58,541 nucleotides of DNA from JANWWM01 sp046719715 (GTDB taxonomy: Bacteria > Bacteroidota > Chlorobiia > Chlorobiales > Thermochlorobacteraceae). The position numbers were made by a program, and so were the translations under genes. Shown piece after piece: positions 9,167 to 16,969 of the stretch; the stretch's first letter is position 1; each line of letters starts with the position of its first letter. The notes under the pieces are model-generated. The model worked only from the letters and a program-made list of their open reading frames with translations. It searched no databases and was not told the DNA's origin. The stretch is from assembly GCA_046719715.1 (NCBI GenBank), contig JBDNCJ010000013.1:1-58541 (forward strand). Direction: 5' to 3'.

Positions 9167-9892
9167 ATGAACCCGACCTCGTCCAAAGCCGACGCATTGG
9201 TGCAAGAAAAGTCTCAGAAAAAGATTCGCGCAATGTTCGATGAAATTGCGCCGACGTACGATTTTCTCAATCACTTCCTCAGCGGCGGCACCGATATTTA
9301 TTGGCGGTGGCAAACCGTGCGCAAGGTGAAAGCCAACTTGCCGTCAAGCCACGCGCCGAAACTTTTGGACGTCGCCACCGGCACAGGCGACCTCGCCGTG
9401 ATGCTCTCGCGCATTCCAAATTCGGAAATCATCGGCATTGACCTTTCCGACGAAATGCTCAAACGCGCCCGCCTCAAAAAGCCGAACATTCGCTTCGAGC
9501 TTGGCGAAGCCGAATCGCTCAAATTTCCTGATGAAACCTTCGATGCGGCTACAGCCGGTTTCGGCGCGAGAAACTTCGAAAATTTACAGCAAGGCTTGAA
9601 CGAATTTTATCGAGTCTTGAAGCCAAACGGCGTGGCGGCGATTTTAGAGCCGATGATTCCGCGCAACGGAATCGTCAAAAACTTTTATCAATGGTATTTC
9701 AAAAACGCGCTTCCGAAAATGGCGTCGCTCTTTACCAAATCCGATTTCGCCTACGACTACTTGCCTCGTTCGGTCGCCGCATTTCCACAAGGCGAAGACT
9801 TTTTGACCTACCTCAAACGCGCCGGCTTTCGTGAAGCACGCTATTACACGATGACCTTTGAAACCGCAATTCTTTACATTGCCAAAAAGTAA
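9167..9892 (+). CDS. menG: Demethylmenaquinone methyltransferase MenG/UbiE
   Basis: 241 residues with the UbiE/COQ5 signatures VRAMFDEIAPTYDFLNHFLS-like (IRAMFDEIAPTYDFLNH), the SAM-binding motif LDVATGTGDLAVML, and FDAATAGFGARNFENL. It performs the final C-methylation of demethylmenaquinone. In Chlorobi-type organisms menaquinone is the membrane quinone, so MenG is the expected role. It lies 23 bases after hisI and 6 bases before the YihY gene, in one rightward run. Confidence 0.93.
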   Translation: MNPTSSKADALVQEKSQKKIRAMFDEIAPTYDFLNHFLSGGTDIYWRWQTVRKVKANLPSSHAPKLLDVATGTGDLAVMLSRIPNSEIIGIDLSDEMLKRARLKKPNIRFELGEAESLKFPDETFDAATAGFGARNFENLQQGLNEFYRVLKPNGVAAILEPMIPRNGIVKNFYQWYFKNALPKMASLFTKSDFAYDYLPRSVAAFPQGEDFLTYLKRAGFREARYYTMTFETAILYIAKK

Positions 9893-9898
9893 TCGCGC

Positions 9899-10783
9899 AT
9901 GAAGTGGTTTGAGACGACGAAAAACTTTTTGAAAAAAATTTTTGACGACGATGACTGCGTCGGGCTTGCCTCTGAAATGGCGTATTCCGTAACGCTTTCG
10001 CTCTTTCCCGCGCTCATTCTCTTCGTCAGTTTTCTCTCGCTCATTCAATCGCCCGAAGCCATCTCAACGCTTTCGGATTTAATCGGGCAAATTCTGCCAA
10101 AAGAAATCTACAACCCGATTGATAAGACGCTTGAAAAAATCGTCTCCGAGCGACAAGGCGGAATTTTTACCCTCAGTATTTTCATCACGCTGTTTTCTGC
10201 CGCCGGAATTTTTACGACCGTCATGAAAGCGATGGAGCGCATTTACGGCGTAAAGACGGATTACAGTTTTTTGAAGCGTCAGCAAATCGCGATTGAACTC
10301 GTCTTGCTGGTGAGCGTCGCGCTCACGGTGGTTTTCAGCCTGCTGCTGTTCGGCGTGGAGCTCGAGCAAGTGCTTTACTACAAATACAAAATGAAGTGGC
10401 TGAAAAACGTCGTTCAATATGCGCGATTTCCGATTGCCTTCATCGTCATTGTTGTTGCAACGCTCATCGTCTACAAGTATTCCTTGCGCATAAGGCACAA
10501 GTTGGAAAACCTTTTGCCCGGCGCGATGCTGATGGCGTTTCTTTGGATATTGCTCACGATTTGGTTCGGCGACTTCATCAAGAATGCACAGTTCACGCGC
10601 GCCTACGACGTCCTTGCCAAACTCATTGCCATGCTTGTGTGGATGTGGACGAATTCTCTCATCTTTCTTTTGGGTGCGGAATTAAATTGGCTTCTCTACA
10701 AAGGGCGTAGTGCCTTGTCTCAAAAAGAGGCTTCACCAAAAATCACTTCAAAGAAATCCGAACCGTTGCCGAATGCGAAGTAA
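9899..10783 (+). CDS. YihY/BrkB family inner-membrane protein
   Basis: 294 residues with about six membrane helices and the YihY-family pattern: LASEMAYSVTLSLFPALILFVSFL near the N-terminus, GIFTTVMKAMERIYGV in the middle and LPGAMLMAFLWILLTIWFGDFIKN near the end. Members were once called ribonuclease BN by mistake; the true function is unknown (an envelope transporter or flippase has been suggested). The last 11 bases overlap the start of the next gene, implying coupling. Confidence 0.88.
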   Translation: MKWFETTKNFLKKIFDDDDCVGLASEMAYSVTLSLFPALILFVSFLSLIQSPEAISTLSDLIGQILPKEIYNPIDKTLEKIVSERQGGIFTLSIFITLFSAAGIFTTVMKAMERIYGVKTDYSFLKRQQIAIELVLLVSVALTVVFSLLLFGVELEQVLYYKYKMKWLKNVVQYARFPIAFIVIVVATLIVYKYSLRIRHKLENLLPGAMLMAFLWILLTIWFGDFIKNAQFTRAYDVLAKLIAMLVWMWTNSLIFLLGAELNWLLYKGRSALSQKEASPKITSKKSEPLPNAK

Positions 10784-12461
10784 TCTCACCGTTCTATTCT
10801 TTCTTCTCGTCCAACTTTCTTCACAATCGTTATCGGCGCAAGTGCGCGAGATTGAACTCCCGCTGAGCGGCAAGTGGAAACTGCTCACTGGCGAGCAAGC
10901 CATATCGGCAGAGATGCTTTTCCGTGATTACGACGATTCAAATTGGCAAACCGTGAACGCGCCCGAAGCGTGGGATAAACAAAAGGGATTCGAGGGCTTT
11001 ACGGGCTTTGGCGTGTATCGCAAGTCGGTCGTCATTCCGACAAGCGCAAACGGAAGAACCTTGACGCTCGCGCTCGGAAAAATTGCTTCCGTCGATGAAA
11101 CCTATTTCAACGGCGTATTGATTGGACGCACGGGCGAAGTAACCGCAGGCAAAGACCTCGAGCCGCGTCTTTATGTGATTCCCGATTCGCTCATTCAATA
11201 CGGCAAGAAAAACACGATTGCGGTGCGCGTCTTCTCGCGCGAATTAAACGGAGGCATCTACGAAGGCTTCGGCAAGAAGAAGTCAGCCATTGGGATTTAT
11301 AGCAAAACCGCGTTGGTCAAGTTGTTGGGCAAACCATTGAAATTTGCGCCGAAGCCTGTGAGCGAGGAATTGCAGAAAGTTGTGCGGGCGATGGATAACG
11401 CGCTCTTTGCAGGCAAGTTGGACGTCTACACGCTCTTTTTGTCGGAAGCCTATTTTAACAACGGCACGCCGTATCGCGAACAACTCCTTTTCTTGCAAAG
11501 CATTTTGCCGAAGGTGCAAGGCGCAAGCGCGGAGTATCGCGACTTTGTCGTCTATGAACGCGCCCCGAACCGTTACGTCGCCGACTACGAAACGCATCTC
11601 TACAAAAATGGTCAACGCTTCGCCACCACTTACGACGAGCGGCACTTCGCAAAGGTCAAAGACGAATGGAAGGAAATCGGAAATCAATCGCGCTTTTTTG
11701 AAATCACGATTCGCTCTGCCTTTATGAACGGCGAGGTCAAAGCGTTGGTCTATTTGCCGCCGTCGTTCATGCGCAAAGTCGGACGAAAATATCCAAGCCT
11801 CTACCTTCTCTCGCCGCACGGCGCAAGCGCGGAACTATGGCGCGAAGTGAAACTCAATGAGCAATTCGATTCGCTGATTGTTTCAGGAAAAATGGAAGAA
11901 ATGATTGTCGTGATGCCCGAAGAACGCGGCTCTTACTATGTGAATTCCAAAGACGGAAAGCATCGTTACGAAGATTTTTTTCTCAAAGAACTCATTGAAT
12001 CCGTTGAGGAAGACTATCGTGCACTGGGCGATGCGAAGTTTCGCGGCATTACGGGCGTTTCAAGCGGCGGCAGTGCGGCATTTTTTCTCGCCCTCAAATC
12101 TGAAGACGGGCGTAAGCACTTTTCCTCTGTCAGTGCCACAATGCCGACCTTCAACCGCCGACACAATGAACCACGACTCGACGGCGATGACCCAACCTTC
12201 TGGAACGATTACAGCATTACTTCGATTCTTGAACGGCTCTCCAAAGCCGACCTTGCGCCCTTCACCTTTCACTTCACCGTTGGCAAAGAGGATTACTTCC
12301 GCCCCGCCACCGAAAGCGTGCTTCAAGCGCTCAAAACCAAGACCACTCGATGCACCGTTGCCGAACATGACGGCGGCAACACGTTTGAATTTTGGACGAA
12401 GCACCTCATAGACGCACTGCTCTTTCACAGTGCGCGCTTCAAAGCCAATCAATCGCCATAA
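10773..12461 (+). CDS. Secreted three-module esterase: jelly-roll, NTF2-like and alpha/beta-hydrolase domains
   Basis: 562 residues from ATG 10773, which yields a clean signal peptide (NLTVLFFLLVQLSSQSLSAQ). Residues ~25-185 look like the galactose-binding jelly-roll of glycosidases (LSGKWKLLTG...DSNWQTVNAPEAW...GFGVYRKSVVIP...YFNGVLIG). Residues ~197-310 look like a SnoaL/NTF2-type fold (MDNALFAGKLDVYTLFLSEAYF). Residues ~310-555 are an esterase D/Fes-like hydrolase: LVYLPPSF, YPSLYLLSPHG, and the nucleophile elbow GVSSGG (S430). Where family members carry GGH before the W motif, this one reads GGNTFEFW (N536); H532 lies close by. It probably acts on an extracellular ester, perhaps of a polysaccharide. 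The substrate is unknown and activity uncertain. Confidence 0.7.
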   Translation: MRSNLTVLFFLLVQLSSQSLSAQVREIELPLSGKWKLLTGEQAISAEMLFRDYDDSNWQTVNAPEAWDKQKGFEGFTGFGVYRKSVVIPTSANGRTLTLALGKIASVDETYFNGVLIGRTGEVTAGKDLEPRLYVIPDSLIQYGKKNTIAVRVFSRELNGGIYEGFGKKKSAIGIYSKTALVKLLGKPLKFAPKPVSEELQKVVRAMDNALFAGKLDVYTLFLSEAYFNNGTPYREQLLFLQSILPKVQGASAEYRDFVVYERAPNRYVADYETHLYKNGQRFATTYDERHFAKVKDEWKEIGNQSRFFEITIRSAFMNGEVKALVYLPPSFMRKVGRKYPSLYLLSPHGASAELWREVKLNEQFDSLIVSGKMEEMIVVMPEERGSYYVNSKDGKHRYEDFFLKELIESVEEDYRALGDAKFRGITGVSSGGSAAFFLALKSEDGRKHFSSVSATMPTFNRRHNEPRLDGDDPTFWNDYSITSILERLSKADLAPFTFHFTVGKEDYFRPATESVLQALKTKTTRCTVAEHDGGNTFEFWTKHLIDALLFHSARFKANQSP

Positions 12462-12602
12462 GCGTGGAGCGCGGGGACGCACGGAATCGCAACCCGAACC
12501 CTGCACCTTGAATTTTCATGTAAAGACAACGAGCATTTTGTAATTTACTTTGCATCGGTATCCAGCCAAGCAAAGTCGACTTTTAATCATGAATCATCAT
12601 CA

Positions 12603-13319
12603 ATGAAAATTTCACTGCGCACGCTTTTCTTCGTTCCAATTTTCGTCTTGATTACCGTTGTGATGTCTATCATAGCACTGGTCATCACGCTCTTTGACAA
12701 GACCGGAAATCAGTTTCGCAAACTCGGCGGAATATGGGGCTGGATTGGGTTATGGCTTTCAGGGGTCAAACTGCGCATTATCGGCGAGGAAAATTACGAC
12801 CCTAAGGCGTCCTATGTGATTGTCAGCAATCATGCAAGTATGTATGATATTCTTGCAGTGTTGGCGGGCATCAAAAACAACTTGCGGATTATGGCGAAGA
12901 TAGAACTCTCCAAAGTGCCGCTATGGGGTTGGGCAGTAAAGCGGGGAGATTTCATTTTCATTCGGCGTGGCGGCAATCGCGAAGCCTTGCAAAGTTTGAT
13001 GGAAGCCAAACAGAAGTTAGATGCGGGAAAATCTGCCTACATCTTCGCCGACGGCACACGCTCGCCCGACGGCTCGATTAACCCCTTCAAGCGAGGTGCA
13101 TTTACGATTGCCGCGAAATCCCAAAAACCGATTCTGCCAATTACGATTTTGGGTAGCCATAAAATCATGCCGCGCGACACCTTGAAAATCAACGGCGGCA
13201 CGATTACAATGGTGATTGATAAGCCAATTTCATCTCACGGCAAGAGCGATGAGCAACTGTTAGCCGAAACCCATCAAGTCATCTTGAACAACTATCATCG
13301 TTATCTTGCACAAAGTTAA
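12603..13319 (+). CDS. plsC: 1-acyl-sn-glycerol-3-phosphate acyltransferase (PlsC family)
   Basis: 238 residues with an N-terminal membrane segment (FFVPIFVLITVVMSIIALVI) followed by the acyltransferase motifs NHASMYD (H-x4-D), FIRRGG, and FADGTRSPDG (variant of the usual EGTRS) and a later LPITI strand. It acylates lysophosphatidic acid to phosphatidic acid at the inner membrane. acpS follows after 11 bases, so the two lipid genes are probably co-transcribed. The 141-base gap upstream suggests a separate promoter, though I find no strong match. Confidence 0.9.
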   Translation: MKISLRTLFFVPIFVLITVVMSIIALVITLFDKTGNQFRKLGGIWGWIGLWLSGVKLRIIGEENYDPKASYVIVSNHASMYDILAVLAGIKNNLRIMAKIELSKVPLWGWAVKRGDFIFIRRGGNREALQSLMEAKQKLDAGKSAYIFADGTRSPDGSINPFKRGAFTIAAKSQKPILPITILGSHKIMPRDTLKINGGTITMVIDKPISSHGKSDEQLLAETHQVILNNYHRYLAQS

Positions 13320-13330
13320 CCGACCGCACA

Positions 13331-13696
13331 ATGAGCCTTTCCATCGGCATTGATTTAATTGAAATTGCCCGCATCAAAGAATCGTGTGAGCGATACGGCG
13401 AACATTTCTTTCGGCGCATTCTCACGGACGCCGAAGTGCGCTATTGCTTTCAGAAAAACAATCCTTACGAAAGTATCGCGGTTCGATTCGCCGCCAAAGA
13501 AGCCTTCGCGAAGGCAGTTGGGACGGGGATTTCCGGCAAAGTGCATTGGCACGATATTGAAGTCGAGCGCGAATCCAGCGGCAAGCCACTTCTCAAACTC
13601 AATCGCGAGATTGAAGGCATTAAGCCCGAACAAATCGCGCTCTCGCTTTCGCATACGCACGAATACGCCGTCGCAATGGTCGTCATTTCGCCATGA
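13331..13696 (+). CDS. acpS: Holo-[acyl-carrier-protein] synthase AcpS
   Basis: 121 residues with both AcpS signatures: GIDLIEIARI (Mg2+-binding Asp8) and FAAKEAFAKAVGTGI (catalytic Glu/Lys region). It ends in the typical SLSHTHEYAVAMVV strand. It transfers 4'-phosphopantetheine from CoA to ACP. The last 14 bases overlap the 3' end of the convergent pucC gene, so both coding sequences share the segment 13683-13696. Confidence 0.95.
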   Translation: MSLSIGIDLIEIARIKESCERYGEHFFRRILTDAEVRYCFQKNNPYESIAVRFAAKEAFAKAVGTGISGKVHWHDIEVERESSGKPLLKLNREIEGIKPEQIALSLSHTHEYAVAMVVISP

Positions 13697-15044
13697 GCGA
13701 TTGTGCAGGAGTGGCACTTAAAGGCGAAGTGGCATATCGGCGCAAATCTTCAACGCTGGCAGGACGAAGCGAGAACACGCACCACAGCATAAACGCCGCC
13801 TCAATGCTAAAAATCACCGCATAGCCCGATGCAACATCAAGCACGCGCGATTGAATGAAAAGTCCGTGCAAAATGCCGCTCACGATAAACGATGCACCCA
13901 AGCCAATCGCTTGTGCTAAACTCCAAATGCCGAGATACTTTCCCGTCTCACCTTCAACGGTCATATCCGACATCATCGTAACAGCGGCGAACGTGAAGAC
14001 GCCCACCGTCAAGCCATTGAACGCCATGGCGACATAAAGCCACGTGAGCGACTCGATGTAAATCGCAAGCGCAATGCCTAAAAAACTCACCGTCGCCATT
14101 AAGCCGCCAACGGTTGCGATTTGTTTTTTTTGCGCGAGCGGAAGCGTTGCAGTGTTGGTTGCGCCGAACCACTTCCCGCCGAAAATTGCGGTGAACGCCA
14201 TACCAACGGCAACCGTACCGTTGAAAATTTGTTGGAAAATGGTCGTCTCGCCGACGCTCATCTTGAAGACTTCCGCGCCCATGATTTCTTGTAACATATC
14301 TTGTGTGAAAATGCCCATAAAGCACAGGGCGACGAAGAGAAAAAAGCCTTGCGCCGTGCGGTTTCGGGTTAAGCGTTGGAGTGAGTCGCGAACGGGATTT
14401 TCTGGAAGCGTAGCGGCTTTCGTCCGAAGGTGCTTGATTTCATCGGCATTGAGCCGCCGTTCAAGGTTGAGAACGCTTAAAACTGCCAGCGTCATGACCA
14501 CAAACGGCGTCAGCGTATAAAGTCGCTCCATTGATTCAAACGAGTAAGTCGGCATGAGCAGGCGAAAGACGCTCGCCCAGACAACGATGATGAGCGTTTG
14601 TCCCGTCCAAGCCACTGCAAAAACGCCGCTTCGTTCTTCTTCTTTGGTGCATTCGGAAATTAAATCGAGGTAGGTATTCGCCATCAGCGCAATCATCGTT
14701 CCGAAAATGAAGAAGAGTATGAAGCCGGCAAGGAGCGCGAGCCATGAGCCGTTCTGAATCCCGACCAAGACGCTCGGCAACGGCGGAAAGCAAAGGCTTC
14801 CAATCAACATGCCGAGCAACAAATACGGACTGCGCCGATACCCGAACAGCGGAAACCGCTCGGTCAGTCGCCCGAAAACTGGTTGAAACGGACCGAAGAA
14901 CGGATATAGCCCAACCATCGTCGCAATCAAAATCGCAGGGAGTCCGAACTCCACTACACCAACGTGATTGAAATTGATGGTAACGAGGGCGAACATCCAC
15001 GCAATCGCAAACTTGGACAGCGCGAATTGAAGTTTGGTTTTCAT
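13683..15044 (-). CDS. pucC: PucC/LhaA-family MFS protein (photosynthetic complex assembly)
   Basis: 453 residues with about 12 membrane helices. Features typical of the BCH/PucC MFS branch: LSKFAIAWMFALVTINFNHVGVVEFGLPA at the N-terminus, FGPFQPVFGRLTERFPLFGYRRSPYLLLG between helices 2 and 3, and EERSGVFAVAWTGQTLIIVVWA after helix 5. In purple bacteria and cyanobacteria these proteins help bacteriochlorophyll delivery or light-harvesting complex assembly. With the BchG/ChlG gene at 50742 this is the main evidence for phototrophy. The gene is monocistronic on its strand, and its 3' end overlaps acpS by 14 bases. A TATATTTC -10-like sequence is at 15134-15141 but lacks a good -33 match. Confidence 0.82.
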   Translation of the reverse strand: MKTKLQFALSKFAIAWMFALVTINFNHVGVVEFGLPAILIATMVGLYPFFGPFQPVFGRLTERFPLFGYRRSPYLLLGMLIGSLCFPPLPSVLVGIQNGSWLALLAGFILFFIFGTMIALMANTYLDLISECTKEEERSGVFAVAWTGQTLIIVVWASVFRLLMPTYSFESMERLYTLTPFVVMTLAVLSVLNLERRLNADEIKHLRTKAATLPENPVRDSLQRLTRNRTAQGFFLFVALCFMGIFTQDMLQEIMGAEVFKMSVGETTIFQQIFNGTVAVGMAFTAIFGGKWFGATNTATLPLAQKKQIATVGGLMATVSFLGIALAIYIESLTWLYVAMAFNGLTVGVFTFAAVTMMSDMTVEGETGKYLGIWSLAQAIGLGASFIVSGILHGLFIQSRVLDVASGYAVIFSIEAAFMLWCVFSLRPASVEDLRRYATSPLSATPAQSLMAK

Positions 15045-15211
15045 TTTTGTGGCAAGGTTTCTGCCGCGCGTGCGTCGTTATTCTCCTTTGGCAACGCCTT
15101 CGCGGAAGGTGATTTCACAACGATTTCAATGGCGAAATATATGAAATTGCCACGCTTGACGACGCACGGTGAAACAAGCAAATGGATAGGACTGATACTA
15201 AATAGTTCATG

Positions 15212-15267
15212 GTTGATAATGAAGCGTTAAGCACGTCACTTTTAACGCTTAACTTTTCATTCTCAAC
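15212..15267. repeat. Palindromic element between pucC and the antitoxin gene
   Basis: Nine-base perfect arms AAGCGTTAA (15222-15230) and TTAACGCTT (15242-15250) enclose an 11-base loop. Outer arms GTTGATAATG (15212-15221) and CATTCTCAAC (15258-15267) pair with one mismatch, separated by a short bulge. The word style resembles the elements at 51786-51852 and 52012-52081, so all may belong to one dispersed palindrome family. It could end transcription of the antitoxin gene but has no clear T-run. The rest of 15045-15312 shows no gene. Confidence 0.65.
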
Positions 15268-15312
15268 TCATGTTGTGGTTTAGGGCAATGGCTGAAATCT
15301 ACAATTGATAAC

Positions 15313-15525
15313 TCATAAAGCGTTACGGATTCGCTCTTTTGCCTCTTTCCACGTCGATAGATTGCCCGCACGAGTTTCCAGTTCGGCGATGCGCTCATCA
15401 AGAAGATTTTTTTGCTCTTCCGAGAGCGGCATTGCGGCAACTTCATCGGCGATGCTGTCCCAAATTTCTTCCACGAGTTGTATGCGTTCTGCAAGGCTGA
15501 GCTTTGCGATGTCGTTCGTCATCAT
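15313..15525 (-). CDS. Orphan antitoxin of the addiction-module (PF09720-like) type
   Basis: 70 residues, very rich in Glu, Leu and Ala. The pattern LSLAERIQLVEEIWDSIA, then LSEEQKNLLDERIAELE and a C-terminal GNLSTWKEAKERIR, is typical of the small antitoxins normally paired with RelE/ParE-type toxins (mRNA interferase or gyrase inhibitor). The partner toxin normally follows directly downstream. Here 15044-15312 contains no toxin-like frame and none is upstream either, so it is solitary: a relic, or acting on a distant toxin. The start could be either of two adjacent ATGs (15525 or 15522). Confidence 0.75.
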   Translation of the reverse strand: MMTNDIAKLSLAERIQLVEEIWDSIADEVAAMPLSEEQKNLLDERIAELETRAGNLSTWKEAKERIRNAL

Positions 15526-15864
15526 AGTTCAAGCGATTGTTGTGAGTTCAGCGTGAAATTTAAAGAAGTCAAGTCTATTTGTAAGGCGATGCGTGCGCGA
15601 CATTTTTATTTCAGAGCAAATGATAAACCAAATGACTTACTCCTTGAACGGCTTTAGATGTTTATTAATAAAATCTGAAAACTCCTACTGTTTTTGCCCC
15701 CGTGCCCATGTTTTTTTATCTGGGTGACGTAAATAAACTTGCATTTGGAAGATGGATTCTTCACTCCGCTCTGCACCATTCAGAATAATGACAAACACAA
15801 AAAAGTTACATGACCTGAAATCCGTATCTTTCGCCTCGACCGAAACTCACAATCTGAAATCTCA
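15526..15864. other. Intergenic region between antitoxin and recombinase genes
   Basis: A/T-rich, with no gene-like frame. A TATCTTTC -10-like word occurs at about 15825, 40 bases before the recombinase start, but the expected TTG 19 bases upstream is missing. No inverted repeat resembling a recombinase core site was recognised. Confidence 0.45.
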
Positions 15865-16776
15865 ATGAAGCCATTGCGTTTATCGCTCTCGCGTTTGCAA
15901 GAAGAAATCGATGCGTTCTGCGCCGACTATCTCAAAGAAAGAGGCGACGAAACGAAAGGCACATATCAACGCGCCTTACGCACCTTTCAGCAGTATTATT
16001 CGCGGGCGAAAGAGTGGTTTCAATTTCGCACCGAAGACGTGGAGCAATACAAGAAGTATTTGATGGAAGAAAAAAAACTTTCCCAAGTTTCGGTTTCAAC
16101 CTACCTCACCGCGCTTCGACGATTGCTTGATTACTTTGTGGCGCAAGGCATGCTCGTTGAAAATCCGGCGAAGAAGGTCAAGGGCAATCGCCGTCCGACG
16201 CGCCACACGGTGGGTGCGCTCACCGAAGCCGAAGTGCAAAAGTTGCTCTCGATTATTCCGACGGAAAAACTGCAAGAGCATCGCGATTATCTCATCATTC
16301 GCCTCATGCTCGAGTCGGCGGTGCGCTCGCATGAAATCGTGAAAGCCAATGTTGAAGATTTGAAAAAGTTTTCTACTCACAGCGTGCTTTTCGTGCAAGC
16401 CAAAGGCAAGAAAACGAAAGATGAAACGGTCGAAGTGCCGTTGGAATTAGCACGCGAGATTGAGGCGTATCTTGAACGGCGTCAAAGCGTTGAGCCGACG
16501 TCGCCGCTCTTTGTGAGCAACAGTCGCCGCGTGCAGAATACGCGCCTGACCACGCGCGCGCTTCACTATCGCATTGAGCATTGGCTTAACGCGGCGGGGA
16601 TTCAGCGGGCAAACATCTCGCCTCACAGCCTTCAACACACGGCGGCAAAACTCTGGATTGAGCGCGACGGACTTTCGGTCGACGAAGTCAAACGCAAAAT
16701 GCGGCACGGATTGATTACAACCACAAAAATCTACACGGGCGAAACCCTAACGCCCGACGACCCCCTCGTTTCTTGA
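15865..16776 (+). CDS. Tyrosine recombinase (XerC/D-like) with an altered catalytic motif
   Basis: 303 residues with a full-length layout. A SAM-like core-binding domain covers ~10-100 (TYQRALRTFQQYYSRAK...LSQVSVSTYLTALRRLLDYFV) and a catalytic domain ~115-295. Visible residues of the R-K-H-R-H-Y set: R154 (SAVRSHEI), K180/K182 (QAKGKKTK), H254, H281 (MRHG) and nucleophile Y290 (KIYTGE). The second arginine, expected in HxLR, is replaced: the motif reads HSLQH (Q257, codon CAA at 16633-16635). The N-terminus and length fit a chromosomal Xer-like enzyme rather than a phage integrase, but no att or dif site is identifiable. Activity may be reduced, or it may act as an accessory protein. Confidence 0.85.
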   Translation: MKPLRLSLSRLQEEIDAFCADYLKERGDETKGTYQRALRTFQQYYSRAKEWFQFRTEDVEQYKKYLMEEKKLSQVSVSTYLTALRRLLDYFVAQGMLVENPAKKVKGNRRPTRHTVGALTEAEVQKLLSIIPTEKLQEHRDYLIIRLMLESAVRSHEIVKANVEDLKKFSTHSVLFVQAKGKKTKDETVEVPLELAREIEAYLERRQSVEPTSPLFVSNSRRVQNTRLTTRALHYRIEHWLNAAGIQRANISPHSLQHTAAKLWIERDGLSVDEVKRKMRHGLITTTKIYTGETLTPDDPLVS

Positions 16777-16825
16777 CGCAGATGGAGCACAATAAATCGG
16801 CGCGCGGCGCATCGCGTCCGTAACT

Positions 16826-16857
16826 TTTGATACAGTAGCGCGATTGCCGTATTTTCA
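16826..16857 (+). promoter_or_regulatory. Promoter candidate for miaB operon
   Basis: TTTG (16826-16829), 20-base spacer, then TATTTTCA (16850-16857). This resembles the Bacteroidota-type TTTG-N19-TAnnTTTG consensus and lies about 110 bases upstream of miaB. Two copies of GCAATCTGATT follow in the leader (about 16883-16915). Confidence 0.5.
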
Positions 16858-16969
16858 CAACCCTTGAATCAATTTGGTTCAAGCAATCTGATTTAGGCAA
16901 TCTGATTTTGCTAAAAAAAATGAACGCGAAGCCAAGCCGTCGTTCAAGCAACTGTTCATACAAACATCA

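Noticed and set aside
16777..16969. tRNA or attachment site beside the recombinase
   Set aside because: No cloverleaf, T-loop GGTTCGA or direct repeat with the other flank was found; the small repeats (GCAATCTGATT twice) are in the miaB leader.
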